Part shown: in pieces, positions 40,080 to 47,098 of the stretch
Layout: each line of letters begins with the position of its first letter
Position numbering within the stretch: position 1 is the first letter of the stretch
DNA from: a virus
Direction: 5' to 3' (one strand)
Virus record (IMG/VR): IMGVR_UViG_3300042335_000111
Location: 1 to 53,902 of that record
DNA length: 53,902 nt
Translations under genes and position numbers: made by a program
The notes under the pieces: model-generated
What the model was told of the DNA's origin: nothing
What the model saw: only the letters and a program-made list of their open reading frames with translations
Databases searched by the model: none

Positions 40080-41696
40080 TTAGGCTACTTCTTTGGGAGC
40101 AAGTGAGATTGTTGGATCAACCTCGCCATCTGCCAAGACATCTAACCTCTTCAGTTTGGTATCCAGCTTCTCACAAATTGATTCTTCAATCCCTACTCCC
40201 GCTGCATACACGATGTATTGCAGGGACTTTGACTTGCCGCCTGACCTATGAACTCGGCCTAAGACTTGCTTAAGATCGAAGACCGAAGGTGAAGGCATGA
40301 TTAGCGCAACTCGCGGATGGTTGCCATTGAGATCGTGGAGGTTCAGACCCTCCCTGCAAGCCTGTATGATACCGACGATAACCCGTGAGTCATCGCGCTG
40401 GAAGGCATCAATGTTACCTCGCCTTTCCATCTCATCCTGTCCTCCATGGATTGAGCAGTTAGTCTTTAGCTCATCCAGAATGAACTTGCGCGTCTCTGTA
40501 TAGTTCACCGCTACGAATACCGAGTTACCTTCTTCGATCATGTCTCTGACCATAGCGCAAACCGCCGGGGCTTTGTGGAGTTCGATCCTCTGCCTTGCAC
40601 GGGTCTGTTCTGCCAGCACATTGGCTGAGAAGTTTTCCAACCCGCGCAACTCTTCGATTCGGTTGCAGAGGTCATCGTATTCACCCGCGATCTTCTTGGC
40701 ATTATCCATGTCGAAGGCTTTGGCTTTAATCAGCGTTTCGGGAAACGCATCACCAAGGTCAGAGTGCCTTAAACGATTGCCTCTTTCGGGGTAGATGCGA
40801 CTATGGAGTTTCTTCAATACCGAATGCCCTCCAGTAAATTGCATTCCAAAGCGGGTCTTCCTGCATCCGTTCTGTGATAAGAAACGGAAATAGTCTTTCC
40901 CGCCTTGGTGCAGACCGAGGAACTGCCCCAATGCCCACAACTTAGTTGGATCGTCGGCAATGGTAGCAGACAAGGCAATGGCAGGGATGTTTTGGACTAC
41001 TGAATCCCGCACAAGGTAAGCGTTCTGAGTGGCCTCGCCTTTGCCACGATGAACTTCATCGAAGATCAGCATAACATCAGCGGGGAGCATGAAGCGGAAT
41101 TCTTTCTTCTTCTCGTCTGTCCATCTTCCCATCTGGCTCTTACCAGTTTTCGTCCACTCCCACCCGCATATCTCAAATACCTCAACACCCATCATCTTAG
41201 CGGCCCTATGCCAGTCGGTTGTAATCGGCTTCGGACAGATAACCGCAACTCGTTTGCCTAACTCTCTGGCAATACCAAGGGCGCAAAAGGTTTTACCAAC
41301 TCCCGTGGAATGCCCAAGCAAGGCGCGATTATACTTATTCATGGAGGCAACGCCCATCTGGACTGAGGTTAGCTGATACTCTAACAAGCCTTCGGGGTGA
41401 AGCAGAGGGATTAACTCTAACTCTTGAACTGCTTCAGCTTGAGTATCGGTTACGATAATCTGCTTAAATTTAAGCTGATCGTCTGACCACCAAGTAAGCT
41501 GCCACTCATCGCGGAATTTGCCGAGTTGAATGCCAGCGTCACCCATCTGCTTTTTGAATAGCTCCTTGTCCTCTCCGTAAACTTTCCAGAAAGCCTGCTC
41601 GATAGGTGCTTTCTTGAGGAGTCGGACTCCTCGTTTTGTATTAAGTTGAATGGGTTGCGACCACTCAACTGTTGCCATCAAATCGTGGATGTTCAT
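40080..41696 (-). CDS. SF2 DNA helicase
   Basis: 538 aa from ATG at 41696, chosen for its ATGA overlap with the upstream stop. Motifs: Q-region QLTSVQMGVASM, Walker A GHSTGVGKT (128-136), motif II IFDEVHRG, motif III ALSATIADDP, and C-terminal motif VI QVLGRVHRSGGKS. It belongs with SNF2/DEAH-like phage helicases that remodel DNA during recombination or replication. Palindrome 41444-41457 lies in the N-terminal part. Confidence 0.85.
   Translation of the reverse strand: MNIHDLMATVEWSQPIQLNTKRGVRLLKKAPIEQAFWKVYGEDKELFKKQMGDAGIQLGKFRDEWQLTWWSDDQLKFKQIIVTDTQAEAVQELELIPLLHPEGLLEYQLTSVQMGVASMNKYNRALLGHSTGVGKTFCALGIARELGKRVAVICPKPITTDWHRAAKMMGVEVFEICGWEWTKTGKSQMGRWTDEKKKEFRFMLPADVMLIFDEVHRGKGEATQNAYLVRDSVVQNIPAIALSATIADDPTKLWALGQFLGLHQGGKDYFRFLSQNGCRKTRFGMQFTGGHSVLKKLHSRIYPERGNRLRHSDLGDAFPETLIKAKAFDMDNAKKIAGEYDDLCNRIEELRGLENFSANVLAEQTRARQRIELHKAPAVCAMVRDMIEEGNSVFVAVNYTETRKFILDELKTNCSIHGGQDEMERRGNIDAFQRDDSRVIVGIIQACREGLNLHDLNGNHPRVALIMPSPSVFDLKQVLGRVHRSGGKSKSLQYIVYAAGVGIEESICEKLDTKLKRLDVLADGEVDPTISLAPKEVA
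41444..41457. repeat. Palindrome 18: TATCG-GTTA-CGATA
   Basis: Inside the helicase gene, encoding IVTDTQ on the minus strand. Confidence 0.85.
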
Positions 41697-41881
41697 GGGT
41701 TCCTCCTTGCTCTTTCGAGTGCTGCCCGGCATTGCATCATCAGGAGAGTGTCACCCTCGCCGTAAGCATCAAGAACGGCTTCGAGTGCTTCCATCAACTC
41801 CCGCTTAACAGACTCGCCCGAAAGTGGGGAGTCCTTGTAACGGAACAAAGGTTTCTGTTTGTGCATGGTAAAGGTTCTCAT
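41693..41881 (-). CDS. Small hypothetical protein upstream of helicase
   Basis: 62 aa; ATG at 41881 overlaps the stop of the gene before it, and its own TGA overlaps the helicase ATG. Helical (SVKRELMEALEAVLDAYGEGDTLLM). No family recognised. Confidence 0.65.
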   Translation of the reverse strand: MRTFTMHKQKPLFRYKDSPLSGESVKRELMEALEAVLDAYGEGDTLLMMQCRAALERARRNP

Positions 41882-42030
41882 CGTTTGAATGGGATAGTTT
41901 TGATGTTTGGGTTAGGATACACGGTTGACTTGAACCGAGGCATCTCAGTTGATTTTTCGGCCTTTTGCCAAAGTCGAATGTAGACTTCGGGTGGAAGGCA
42001 GGTTGCTTCGTTTTTTTCGGTTGCTTTCAT
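41878..42030 (-). CDS. Small hypothetical protein, 50 aa
   Basis: ATG at 42030, TGA at 41878-41880 overlapping the next ATG. Begins MKATEKNEATCLPPEVYIRL and ends PNIKTIPFKR. The overlap and an A/C-rich leader (AACAAACAAACCCAATAAA) support translation. Nothing known. Confidence 0.6.
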   Translation of the reverse strand: MKATEKNEATCLPPEVYIRLWQKAEKSTEMPRFKSTVYPNPNIKTIPFKR

Positions 42031-42070
42031 TTTATTGGGTTTGTTTGTTGCGTTGTGGAGGGAAATTCAT

Positions 42071-42103
42071 TTGACAATCTAAAGGCATTTTGTAAATACT
42101 CAA
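42071..42103. promoter_or_regulatory. Divergent promoter pair (helicase operon and TerS-like gene)
   Basis: Plus: TTGACA (42071-42076), 16 bp, TAAATA (42093-42098), with ATG at 42106, so the mRNA would be leaderless or nearly so. Minus, weaker: TTGAGT (42098-42103), 16 bp, TAGATT (42076-42081). The two overlap completely, as at 1.8 kb. Confidence 0.55.
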
Positions 42104-42105
42104 CT

Positions 42106-42708
42106 ATGAACAAAACACCCGAATTGGATAGTGAAAAGTTAGGCCGTGGAAAGGGACGGAAAAAATGGGACATGGAACGGATTGAAACCTTATTCATGGG
42201 AGGGGCTGAAATGTCGGACATTTTGAAGCTGCCTGAGTTCGCCCAAATGAGCAAATTCTACTTGAAGAATTGCATGGTGAAAGGGAAGTGGATTGAGAAG
42301 CGAAAGAGGTTGAGGGAGCAAGTGGCGAATGTAGTTGCGCCCAAGTTGGAGGACTTGATGGTAGCAGAAACCGCTAATCACTATCAATTTATGCTGCGTG
42401 AGATTGCAGCGGAGAGAAAACAAATCGAAGAGAGACACAAAAGCGGGAACATCAAAGAACAAGCCGCCCGTCTGGATATTCTCGCCGAGTATGAAAAGAT
42501 TGCAACGAGAGCGTTGGGACTGGATGAAAATAATATGCACGACAGGAAAGGGTTAAGCGTAAACGCAATGATCAATCTTCATGTTACTGGGCCACAGAAA
42601 GCCGATAAAATCGAGATTGTGTCCGGTGAATATGTCCGCGCATCGGAGGACTCGGAAAACGATGTAGAATTGGCAACATTGGAAGAAAGCGGGGAAGGGT
42701 CGGACTAA
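42106..42708 (+). CDS. Terminase small subunit-like protein
   Basis: 200 aa from ATG at 42106; an upstream in-frame start at 41965 precedes the promoter. N-terminal helix-turn-helix region (MERIETLFMGGAEMSDILKLPEFAQMSKFYLKNCMVKGKWIEKR), then long helices (about 65-140). This is the layout of a TerS that recognises the packaging site and activates TerL. It is unusually far from terL. The C-terminus is acidic. The assignment is by pattern only. Confidence 0.55.
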   Translation: MNKTPELDSEKLGRGKGRKKWDMERIETLFMGGAEMSDILKLPEFAQMSKFYLKNCMVKGKWIEKRKRLREQVANVVAPKLEDLMVAETANHYQFMLREIAAERKQIEERHKSGNIKEQAARLDILAEYEKIATRALGLDENNMHDRKGLSVNAMINLHVTGPQKADKIEIVSGEYVRASEDSENDVELATLEESGEGSD

Positions 42709-42726
42709 CCCCGCATTTGTGGAGTG

Positions 42727-42900
42727 CTATTCAAATTTGATCGCCCTATCCATGAGCATCGTATCTAAAACGACAAGCTCACGGGGTGATAAGAAGCCAG
42801 CCGAGTAAATCCGATGGCATGATATTTCGAGCTTGCGGAGGGATTTTAAATCCTTCGCGGCCTTTATGCGTTTAGAAAGCTCTTTATATTCTAAGCTCAT
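42727..42900 (-). CDS. Small hypothetical protein
   Basis: 57 aa from ATG at 42900, overlapping the stop of the upstream gene (ATGA). Basic helix (YKELSKRIKAAKDLKSLRKL). Function unknown. Confidence 0.6.
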   Translation of the reverse strand: MSLEYKELSKRIKAAKDLKSLRKLEISCHRIYSAGFLSPRELVVLDTMLMDRAIKFE

Positions 42901-43139
42901 TTCGCACCTTCTTTCCAGATCGGGCCAAGGGATTCCAGATAACGATACATCGGAGTTCCGATTGGAATAATGCGGCGGACTCCATCGCGGCGAATCCATT
43001 CGCAATCTTGCAAGCTCCCATCCGCAAAATACCACGCCGAGCAATGACCAGAGAAGTATGAGGAGGTGACTTTGTGGAGAGCAAAACTACCTTTGGCGAA
43101 TATTCCGCCCTGTGGAAAGGTGACTTTCTGGATTTTCAT
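42897..43139 (-). CDS. Small hypothetical protein
   Basis: 80 aa, ATGA overlaps on both sides. Aromatic-rich, beta-like (SGHCSAWYFADGSLQDCEW). No family recognised. Confidence 0.6.
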   Translation of the reverse strand: MKIQKVTFPQGGIFAKGSFALHKVTSSYFSGHCSAWYFADGSLQDCEWIRRDGVRRIIPIGTPMYRYLESLGPIWKEGAK

Positions 43140-43306
43140 GCTACCCCCCTTATTTTAGCTTCTTTAGCAGCGAGTTTTTTAGTGGGGAATGTCCCTGTCC
43201 ATGTATGGTCAATGAAAAGCACCCAACGGAGGGGATGCATTCGCTTTTCGATTTTTACTACTGGAGGAACCATTTTGCGAGGTTCAATATATGGTGATGT
43301 TGTCAT
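43136..43306 (-). CDS. Small hypothetical protein, 56 aa
   Basis: ATG at 43306 and TGA overlapping the next gene's ATG. Sequence blocks MTTSPYIEPRKMVPPVVKIE and HPLRWVLFIDHTWTGTFPTK look like a real compact fold. A long plus-strand open frame across the same bases is a shadow. Function unknown. Confidence 0.6.
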   Translation of the reverse strand: MTTSPYIEPRKMVPPVVKIEKRMHPLRWVLFIDHTWTGTFPTKKLAAKEAKIRGVA

Positions 43307-43362
43307 GTTGTTTAGTGTTTATTGTTTGGTTTGCTGTGGAGGGAAAAGTGGAGCAGAGGGAT

Positions 43363-43376
43363 TATCGGAAACGATC
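43363..43376. repeat. Palindrome 19 (one mismatch): TATCG-GAAA-CGATC
   Basis: In the 200-bp gap 43307-43506 between small minus-strand genes. Last base C in place of A. The rest of this gap is a purine-rich strand with no gene. Confidence 0.75.
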
Positions 43377-43506
43377 ACGGGCGTAAGAATGCGCGAGAGT
43401 AGAAAGGAAGGTAGAGAGTGCAGAAAGGTAGGAAAAACGAGAATGCGGGGCGATTAGAGCAAAGGCGGGAGAGGTTCGGACTCAGCCCGCATAGCTATGG
43501 AGGGAA

Positions 43507-43821
43507 TTACAGGATTGAATCTTTCAATTTGCGCCAAGTGTAGACGCGCCGCCCACAATCAAGCCAATATTTGAGAGATTCATCCAGAGTGGACTGATAC
43601 TCATGCACGGACTGAACAACTTCATTTTTCGCCCATTCCGGCCAATGCTCGCAAATCCCGCCTGAGATTGGAAAGCGATTCAAGCCGCCGGAATCGCCGA
43701 ACTGGTCAGCAAAGCACTTGCGAAGTGTAGATGAGGCATTAGAAAGATTCTTTGCATGATGCAAAAGGGATTCCGATTTGATGAGAAAGACGATTTTTTG
43801 AGTGTAGGTGTATTTTTTCAC
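43507..43821 (-). CDS. Hypothetical protein
   Basis: 104 aa from GTG at 43821, overlapping the stop of the upstream mini-gene (GTGA). Contains FPISGGICEHWPEWAKNEVV. A Trp- and Cys-containing domain not known to me. Confidence 0.6.
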   Translation of the reverse strand: MKKYTYTQKIVFLIKSESLLHHAKNLSNASSTLRKCFADQFGDSGGLNRFPISGGICEHWPEWAKNEVVQSVHEYQSTLDESLKYWLDCGRRVYTWRKLKDSIL

Positions 43822-43928
43822 AGTAAAACAAAGATTAAGGCTGCGCCAATTGTGGAAAGGATGAGCAAAAGACCAAAGAAGCGGGCCTTTGCACGGTTGT
43901 ATTGAAGAGAGGAGTGGAGTTTATTCAT
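43818..43928 (-). CDS. Small membrane protein, 36 aa
   Basis: ATG at 43928, TGA overlapping the next GTG. One transmembrane helix: FFGLLLILSTIGAALIFVLL, after a basic N-terminus (HSSLQYNRAKAR), so the C-terminus faces out. The overlaps on both ends support it. Confidence 0.6.
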   Translation of the reverse strand: MNKLHSSLQYNRAKARFFGLLLILSTIGAALIFVLL

Positions 43929-44122
43929 TGGAAAGATTCTGCTGTGGTTTCCGGGTCAAGATTTCGACGATGGCAAGCGTTGGCGAATGCTTCCCGCGCT
44001 GCCGAGGTGTTTTTTTCAATATATTCAAAGTATAACGAGCGGATTTTTTTCATAAGATGAGAAGGAAAAGCGGCGAGGGGTTGAACATCCCGCAATAGGT
44101 TTTTAGATTCCAGCAAGGGCAT
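43925..44122 (-). CDS. Small hypothetical protein
   Basis: 65 aa from ATG at 44122, which overlaps the end of the upstream gene; another ATG at 44149 is possible. Helical and charged (LMKKIRSLYFEYIEKNTSAA). Function unknown. Confidence 0.55.
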   Translation of the reverse strand: MPLLESKNLLRDVQPLAAFPSHLMKKIRSLYFEYIEKNTSAAREAFANACHRRNLDPETTAESFQ

Positions 44123-44546
44123 TAAAGACGGCCTGAGCATTTTCAGCATCCCGCACGGCTATTTCATGCAATCGCTTTTCTGTGTGCGAGACAGCATCAA
44201 AAGATTCAAGAAACGCCTTCCGTGCATTGTCGGCGGCTTTACTTGTAGAGAACCAATCATCGCGTTCATTCAAGACCGTGCCGAAAACATCAAAGCAAAT
44301 GAACCGTTTGTTTTTCTTAGGCTCAAAGGGCTTTGAATTATTGGATTCAATCAGCCAGAAGACCAAGCCGTCTTTTGCTGTGTATGCGTCAAGAATGCGG
44401 GCTTTGAAATACTTCAGCGTTTGCGCATCGGCATAGTGTGAACGCCCGGCAAGGTTTCTCTGTGCATTGTCGAGGGCATAGCATGATTCAACGCGAAAAG
44501 GGCGGATTCCAAGAATGCTAAGTGAAGTTTCAATTTTGTTATTCAT
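44103..44546 (-). CDS. Hypothetical protein
   Basis: 147 aa from ATG at 44546, following an AC-rich leader (ACCTAAACCTAAACAG). A possible alpha/beta N-terminus (RPFRVESCYALDNAQRNLAG) and a helical C-terminus rich in Ala. No family recognised. Confidence 0.6.
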   Translation of the reverse strand: MNNKIETSLSILGIRPFRVESCYALDNAQRNLAGRSHYADAQTLKYFKARILDAYTAKDGLVFWLIESNNSKPFEPKKNKRFICFDVFGTVLNERDDWFSTSKAADNARKAFLESFDAVSHTEKRLHEIAVRDAENAQAVFNALAGI

Positions 44547-44593
44547 ATTATTATGTTTTCTGTTTAGGTTTAGGTTTTTGTTATGGAGTGAAA

Positions 44594-44875
44594 TTACATT
44601 CTTTCGTTGCACACTATTCGGGAAACATAGCCCGCGCCGTCTCGATAATAGGTTTCAAGATCACTATGCAATTCTTGCAAGGTTTCATCGGTAGACTCAC
44701 ACTCATCTTTCAAAATATAACCAGATTCTAAGAATCCAGTATTACAAGAGCCGCCAAAAACAAGCTTAGTTTCCGTTTCCAACACTTCGAAATATTCTCC
44801 GCTTTCGAGTTCCAAGATTCCGAGATATTTTGCGCCTTCAATGTTTGATACGCTCCAATTTGTTTGTGTTGTCAT
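44594..44875 (-). CDS. Hypothetical protein
   Basis: 93 aa, acidic, beta-rich (YLGILELESGEYFEVLETETKL). No family recognised. A short motif TATGGAGTGAAA follows its stop, and a close copy follows the gene at 43507. Confidence 0.6.
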   Translation of the reverse strand: MTTQTNWSVSNIEGAKYLGILELESGEYFEVLETETKLVFGGSCNTGFLESGYILKDECESTDETLQELHSDLETYYRDGAGYVSRIVCNERM

Positions 44876-44894
44876 AAGAGTGATGGTTTGAGAT

Positions 44895-45203
44895 TTAAGC
44901 TACGCGGATTTCAAGAAAAGGGATGCAATCGATTTCAAGGGATAGTGTGCTATCAAATCCCGTGTCGCTGATATCGGAAACACGGGCCTTGGGAAGGTAG
45001 TTCAATTTAAAAACCTCCCAACGGCCTCGCGCCGCTTCCAATACTTGCGAAAGATCGGCATTGGTTGCGATATACCAAGATGAGTTGGTTTCAAATCCTT
45101 CCTGTGAGTTTCCCCACAGTTCATGCGCTACGACATTAAAGCGTGCGTCACTTGCAGGATTGGTTTCGGTGATGAGATTGCGGATTTTAGTTTCGAGTTT
45201 CAT
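44895..45203 (-). CDS. Hypothetical protein
   Basis: 102 aa with ATG after an A/C-rich leader (CCAACCCAAAAAG). Contains ARFNVVAHELWGNSQEGFE and a beta-like C-terminus (STLSLEIDCIPFLEIRVA). Resembles small phage proteins of unknown role. Confidence 0.6.
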   Translation of the reverse strand: MKLETKIRNLITETNPASDARFNVVAHELWGNSQEGFETNSSWYIATNADLSQVLEAARGRWEVFKLNYLPKARVSDISDTGFDSTLSLEIDCIPFLEIRVA

Positions 45204-45237
45204 TTTTGGGTTTTTCTTTTTGGGTTGGTTGGTTTGT

Positions 45238-45402
45238 TTACTTGCGGGAGTTTTCCATCTTGGTGATCTTGGTTTTCAATGCGCGGATTTTCGCCGATTG
45301 CGCGACCAAGGCATTAAGGGGCATTTCGGAAAATGCCATATTGTGCAGGTCGTCCTTCATGGAGTTAAGCTTGATTTTTAGAGCGTATATTTGAGCTGTC
45401 AT
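45238..45402 (-). CDS. Small coiled-coil protein
   Basis: 54 aa from ATG at 45402; the frame opens earlier at 45456 but without a good start. Heptad-like (IYALKIKLNSMKDDL, QSAKIRALKTKITKME). First gene after the long non-coding region. Function unknown. Confidence 0.55.
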   Translation of the reverse strand: MTAQIYALKIKLNSMKDDLHNMAFSEMPLNALVAQSAKIRALKTKITKMENSRK

Positions 45403-45711
45403 CTTATAGGTTTTTCTAATTGCGCCCGCATGATAGCAGGCAGGGTTTATGTTCATTCGATACCTACCAAAAGCAGGAGCGAAAAGTTTTTTATCTCAAG
45501 GAGCGATTTGTGAAATTACCCGCAGAGCTTGAATTCATCAGCCTCAGCGAGCATCACAGGCAGCATACTACGGGAAGAATTCCACAGCGTCAATGGTTTT
45601 TTATTTATTTTTTTTATGCTCATAGAAGCGGGAATCCACAGAGCAAATGACACGGGAATATTTACACAGGCAAAGCATCGCTCTATCGTCATACAGCGAT
45701 GAATCAAACAT

Positions 45712-45774
45712 GACATATTCACATATTATGATGCGATGATGTGAGAGACAAGAGAGACGACATATTCACATATT
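45712..45774. repeat. Direct repeat pair GACATATTCACATATT
   Basis: Exact copies at 45712-45727 and 45759-45774, 47 bp apart; AT-rich and iteron-like. Confidence 0.75.
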
Positions 45775-45908
45775 CAAATATGATGATATGTGATGTTCCA
45801 TCGATATATCGCTATGCAGCGATGTTTGCTAAGCAAGCCACTTCAGGAGCGAAAATTGGTAGGCATTTTTTGCACGTCTATTTTCCAGCGATGCGAAATC
45901 GATATTCG

Positions 45909-45966
45909 CCATGATCAACCGGAATGCGATTGCCGCTTCTCAGCTCCATGATCAAAATGCGATTGC
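45909..45966. repeat. Iteron-like direct repeats CCATGATCAA / AATGCGATTGC
   Basis: Copy 1 is split by CCGG (45909-45918, 45923-45933). Copy 2 is continuous (45946-45966). A partial third, AAAATGCGCC, follows at 45971. Confidence 0.65.
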
Positions 45967-46186
45967 ACCCAAAATGCGCCAATGCCGATACACCGCCCGA
46001 TTGAAACAAACGCATCCTGGGCCAACCTCGCGCAATAGTTATTGCAAGACGGTTGCATTATACTCTGTTCACTAGATCATCTGCTCATCACTTGATCATG
46101 CTGCACGCTGCACGCTGGTCACGCTTCACTATACTATGAGCAGAGCATAGGGCAGGGCAAGGCACGGGCCAAAGGAATCTCTTTTT

Positions 46187-46267
46187 CTATGGAGGCTGGA
46201 TGCCACCGCCCCCTGCCCCCATGCACCCCAGCGCGGCAGCTCCCAACGCGGAAACCCCTCCCCCCAT
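46187..46267 (-). CDS. Possible tiny Gly-rich peptide, 26 aa
   Basis: ATG at 46267, TAG at 46187-46189: MGGGVSALGAAALGCMGAGG then GGIQPP. LGC resembles a lipobox, but there is no charged N-terminus. The GC-rich island may instead be non-coding. Confidence 0.2.
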   Translation of the reverse strand: MGGGVSALGAAALGCMGAGGGGIQPP

Positions 46268-46291
46268 AAAAACTGGTATTTTGTATGTCAA
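46263..46291 (-). promoter_or_regulatory. Leftward promoter into the non-coding region
   Basis: Minus-strand TTGACA (46286-46291), 17 bp, TATGGG (46263-46268). It would transcribe the 45.4-46.2 kb region and the small-gene operon beyond, giving a leader of about 850 nt. Confidence 0.4.
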
Positions 46292-46301
46292 TAAAAATCT
46301 C

Positions 46302-46330
46302 TTGACATATGTTCTATGTTCTGCTCTATG
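46302..46330 (+). promoter_or_regulatory. Rightward promoter-like site without a gene
   Basis: TTGACA (46302-46307), 17 bp, TCTATG (46325-46330). It points at the convergent gene at 46444, so it may make antisense RNA or be chance. Confidence 0.3.
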
Positions 46331-46427
46331 TTCATCATCTTATATGATGCTCATGTGCAATTGTATTTTTTGTTCTGAAATACAAATCTGAATACTTGAA
46401 TTGTATTTCTTGCATTTTGATGGTTGG

Positions 46428-46443
46428 TTATCGTTAACGATAA
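46428..46443. repeat. Palindrome 20: TTATCG-TTAA-CGATAA
   Basis: Directly abuts the stop codon (46444-46446) of the last gene of the 46-53 kb operon. Confidence 0.9.
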
Positions 46444-46626
46444 TTAGAGTTCTCTATTTTTTAGTTTCATATTGGTCGATGTGAAGGTTAGCCATACCCT
46501 TTGGCGGTTTCCTCTGTTATCGGTTATCTCTCCGAGGTTGAACATCCTGTCAAAGTGTTCATCTTCAGTTTTGAATTTATCTATATTGGTTTTGATTAGT
46601 TCAAGTATTTCTTGTTCTTGTTTCAT
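46444..46626 (-). CDS. Small hypothetical protein, last of the operon
   Basis: 60 aa from ATG at 46626. Charged helix (QEQEILELIKTNIDKFKTED) then a basic beta-like end (NRQRVWLTFTSTNMKLKN). The stop abuts palindrome 20. Function unknown. Confidence 0.6.
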   Translation of the reverse strand: MKQEQEILELIKTNIDKFKTEDEHFDRMFNLGEITDNRGNRQRVWLTFTSTNMKLKNREL

Positions 46627-46628
46627 AA

Positions 46629-46712
46629 TTATTTTCGGGTGTTTATCTCTATGATGAAGCAGGCTACTACTATGCTCCATGCTAAGGTTAATGCCATGAT
46701 TTCGTCGCTCAT
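46629..46712 (-). CDS. Tiny membrane peptide, 27 aa
   Basis: ATG at 46712 overlaps the deaminase stop (ATGA). A single hydrophobic helix, IMALTLAWSIVVACFIIEI, with an acidic start and basic end. The coupling supports a real gene; the role is unknown. Confidence 0.5.
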   Translation of the reverse strand: MSDEIMALTLAWSIVVACFIIEINTRK

Positions 46713-47098
46713 ATTTGAGTTAGTGTGACTCCCATTTTTTCTGCTATTTCTAAGGCTATTGGATCTGTATGATAAACATCTTTGTAGAGGACTCTCTTTA
46801 TCTTATAGGCGGCTATGGCCTTTAGGCAGTCTCTACATGGCAGGCAGGTTGATATTAGTATCTTTCCTTCGCCCGGTTTAGTATATCTGAGGGCGTTCTG
46901 TTCTGCGTGGATTACGAACTTTGACCTTTCTTCTCTCGATGACCAGTCTTCTTCTACACCTTGAGGGAATCCGTTATACCCTACTGAGGCTATGGAGTTG
47001 TCTTCTCGCAGGATTACTACCCCTACCTGTCTCCACGGGTCTTTGCTCTTCTTAGCAACTACCTCCGCTATACTCATGCCGTATTCGTCCCAGTTCAT
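46709..47098 (-). CDS. dCMP / deoxycytidylate deaminase
   Basis: 129 aa from ATG at 47098 (ATGA overlap; the earlier start at 47152 is inside the upstream gene). Zinc-site motifs FVIHAEQNAL (HAE, catalytic Glu) and STCLPCRDCLKAI (PC-x-x-C) are complete. SVGYNGFPQGVEED is the substrate loop typical of dCMP deaminases. Converts dCMP to dUMP for dTMP synthesis, raising dTTP supply. No thymidylate synthase is present, so it would feed the host enzyme. Confidence 0.9.
   Translation of the reverse strand: MNWDEYGMSIAEVVAKKSKDPWRQVGVVILREDNSIASVGYNGFPQGVEEDWSSREERSKFVIHAEQNALRYTKPGEGKILISTCLPCRDCLKAIAAYKIKRVLYKDVYHTDPIALEIAEKMGVTLTQI

Larger units (their letters stand above)
45403..46443. other. 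Long non-coding region with short repeats (second origin or regulatory candidate)
   Basis: About 1 kb without a convincing gene. It contains the 16-mer GACATATTCACATATT twice (45712, 45759); CAGGAGCGAAAA twice (45474, 45844); CCATGATCAA...AATGCGATTGC twice (45909-45933, 45946-45966); three DnaA-box-like sites in CGGGAA...CCACAG/TTACACA contexts (about 45572, 45628, 45650); CAGCGATG several times; and a GC-rich island (46200-46268). It ends at palindrome 46428-46443. The composition shifts sharply along it. Confidence 0.6.

Noticed and set aside
43074-43457. Plus-strand 127-aa open frame
   Set aside because: Overlaps three coupled minus-strand genes and the purine-rich gap; the sequence looks like a shadow.
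44963-44980. Extra palindrome-like site TATCGGAAACACGG
   Set aside because: Only the left half-site and centre match; the right half is missing.
46200-46391. Plus-strand 63-aa Pro/Ala-rich open frame
   Set aside because: Driven by the GC-rich island, unusual composition, no coupling, and it runs across the divergent promoter sites.
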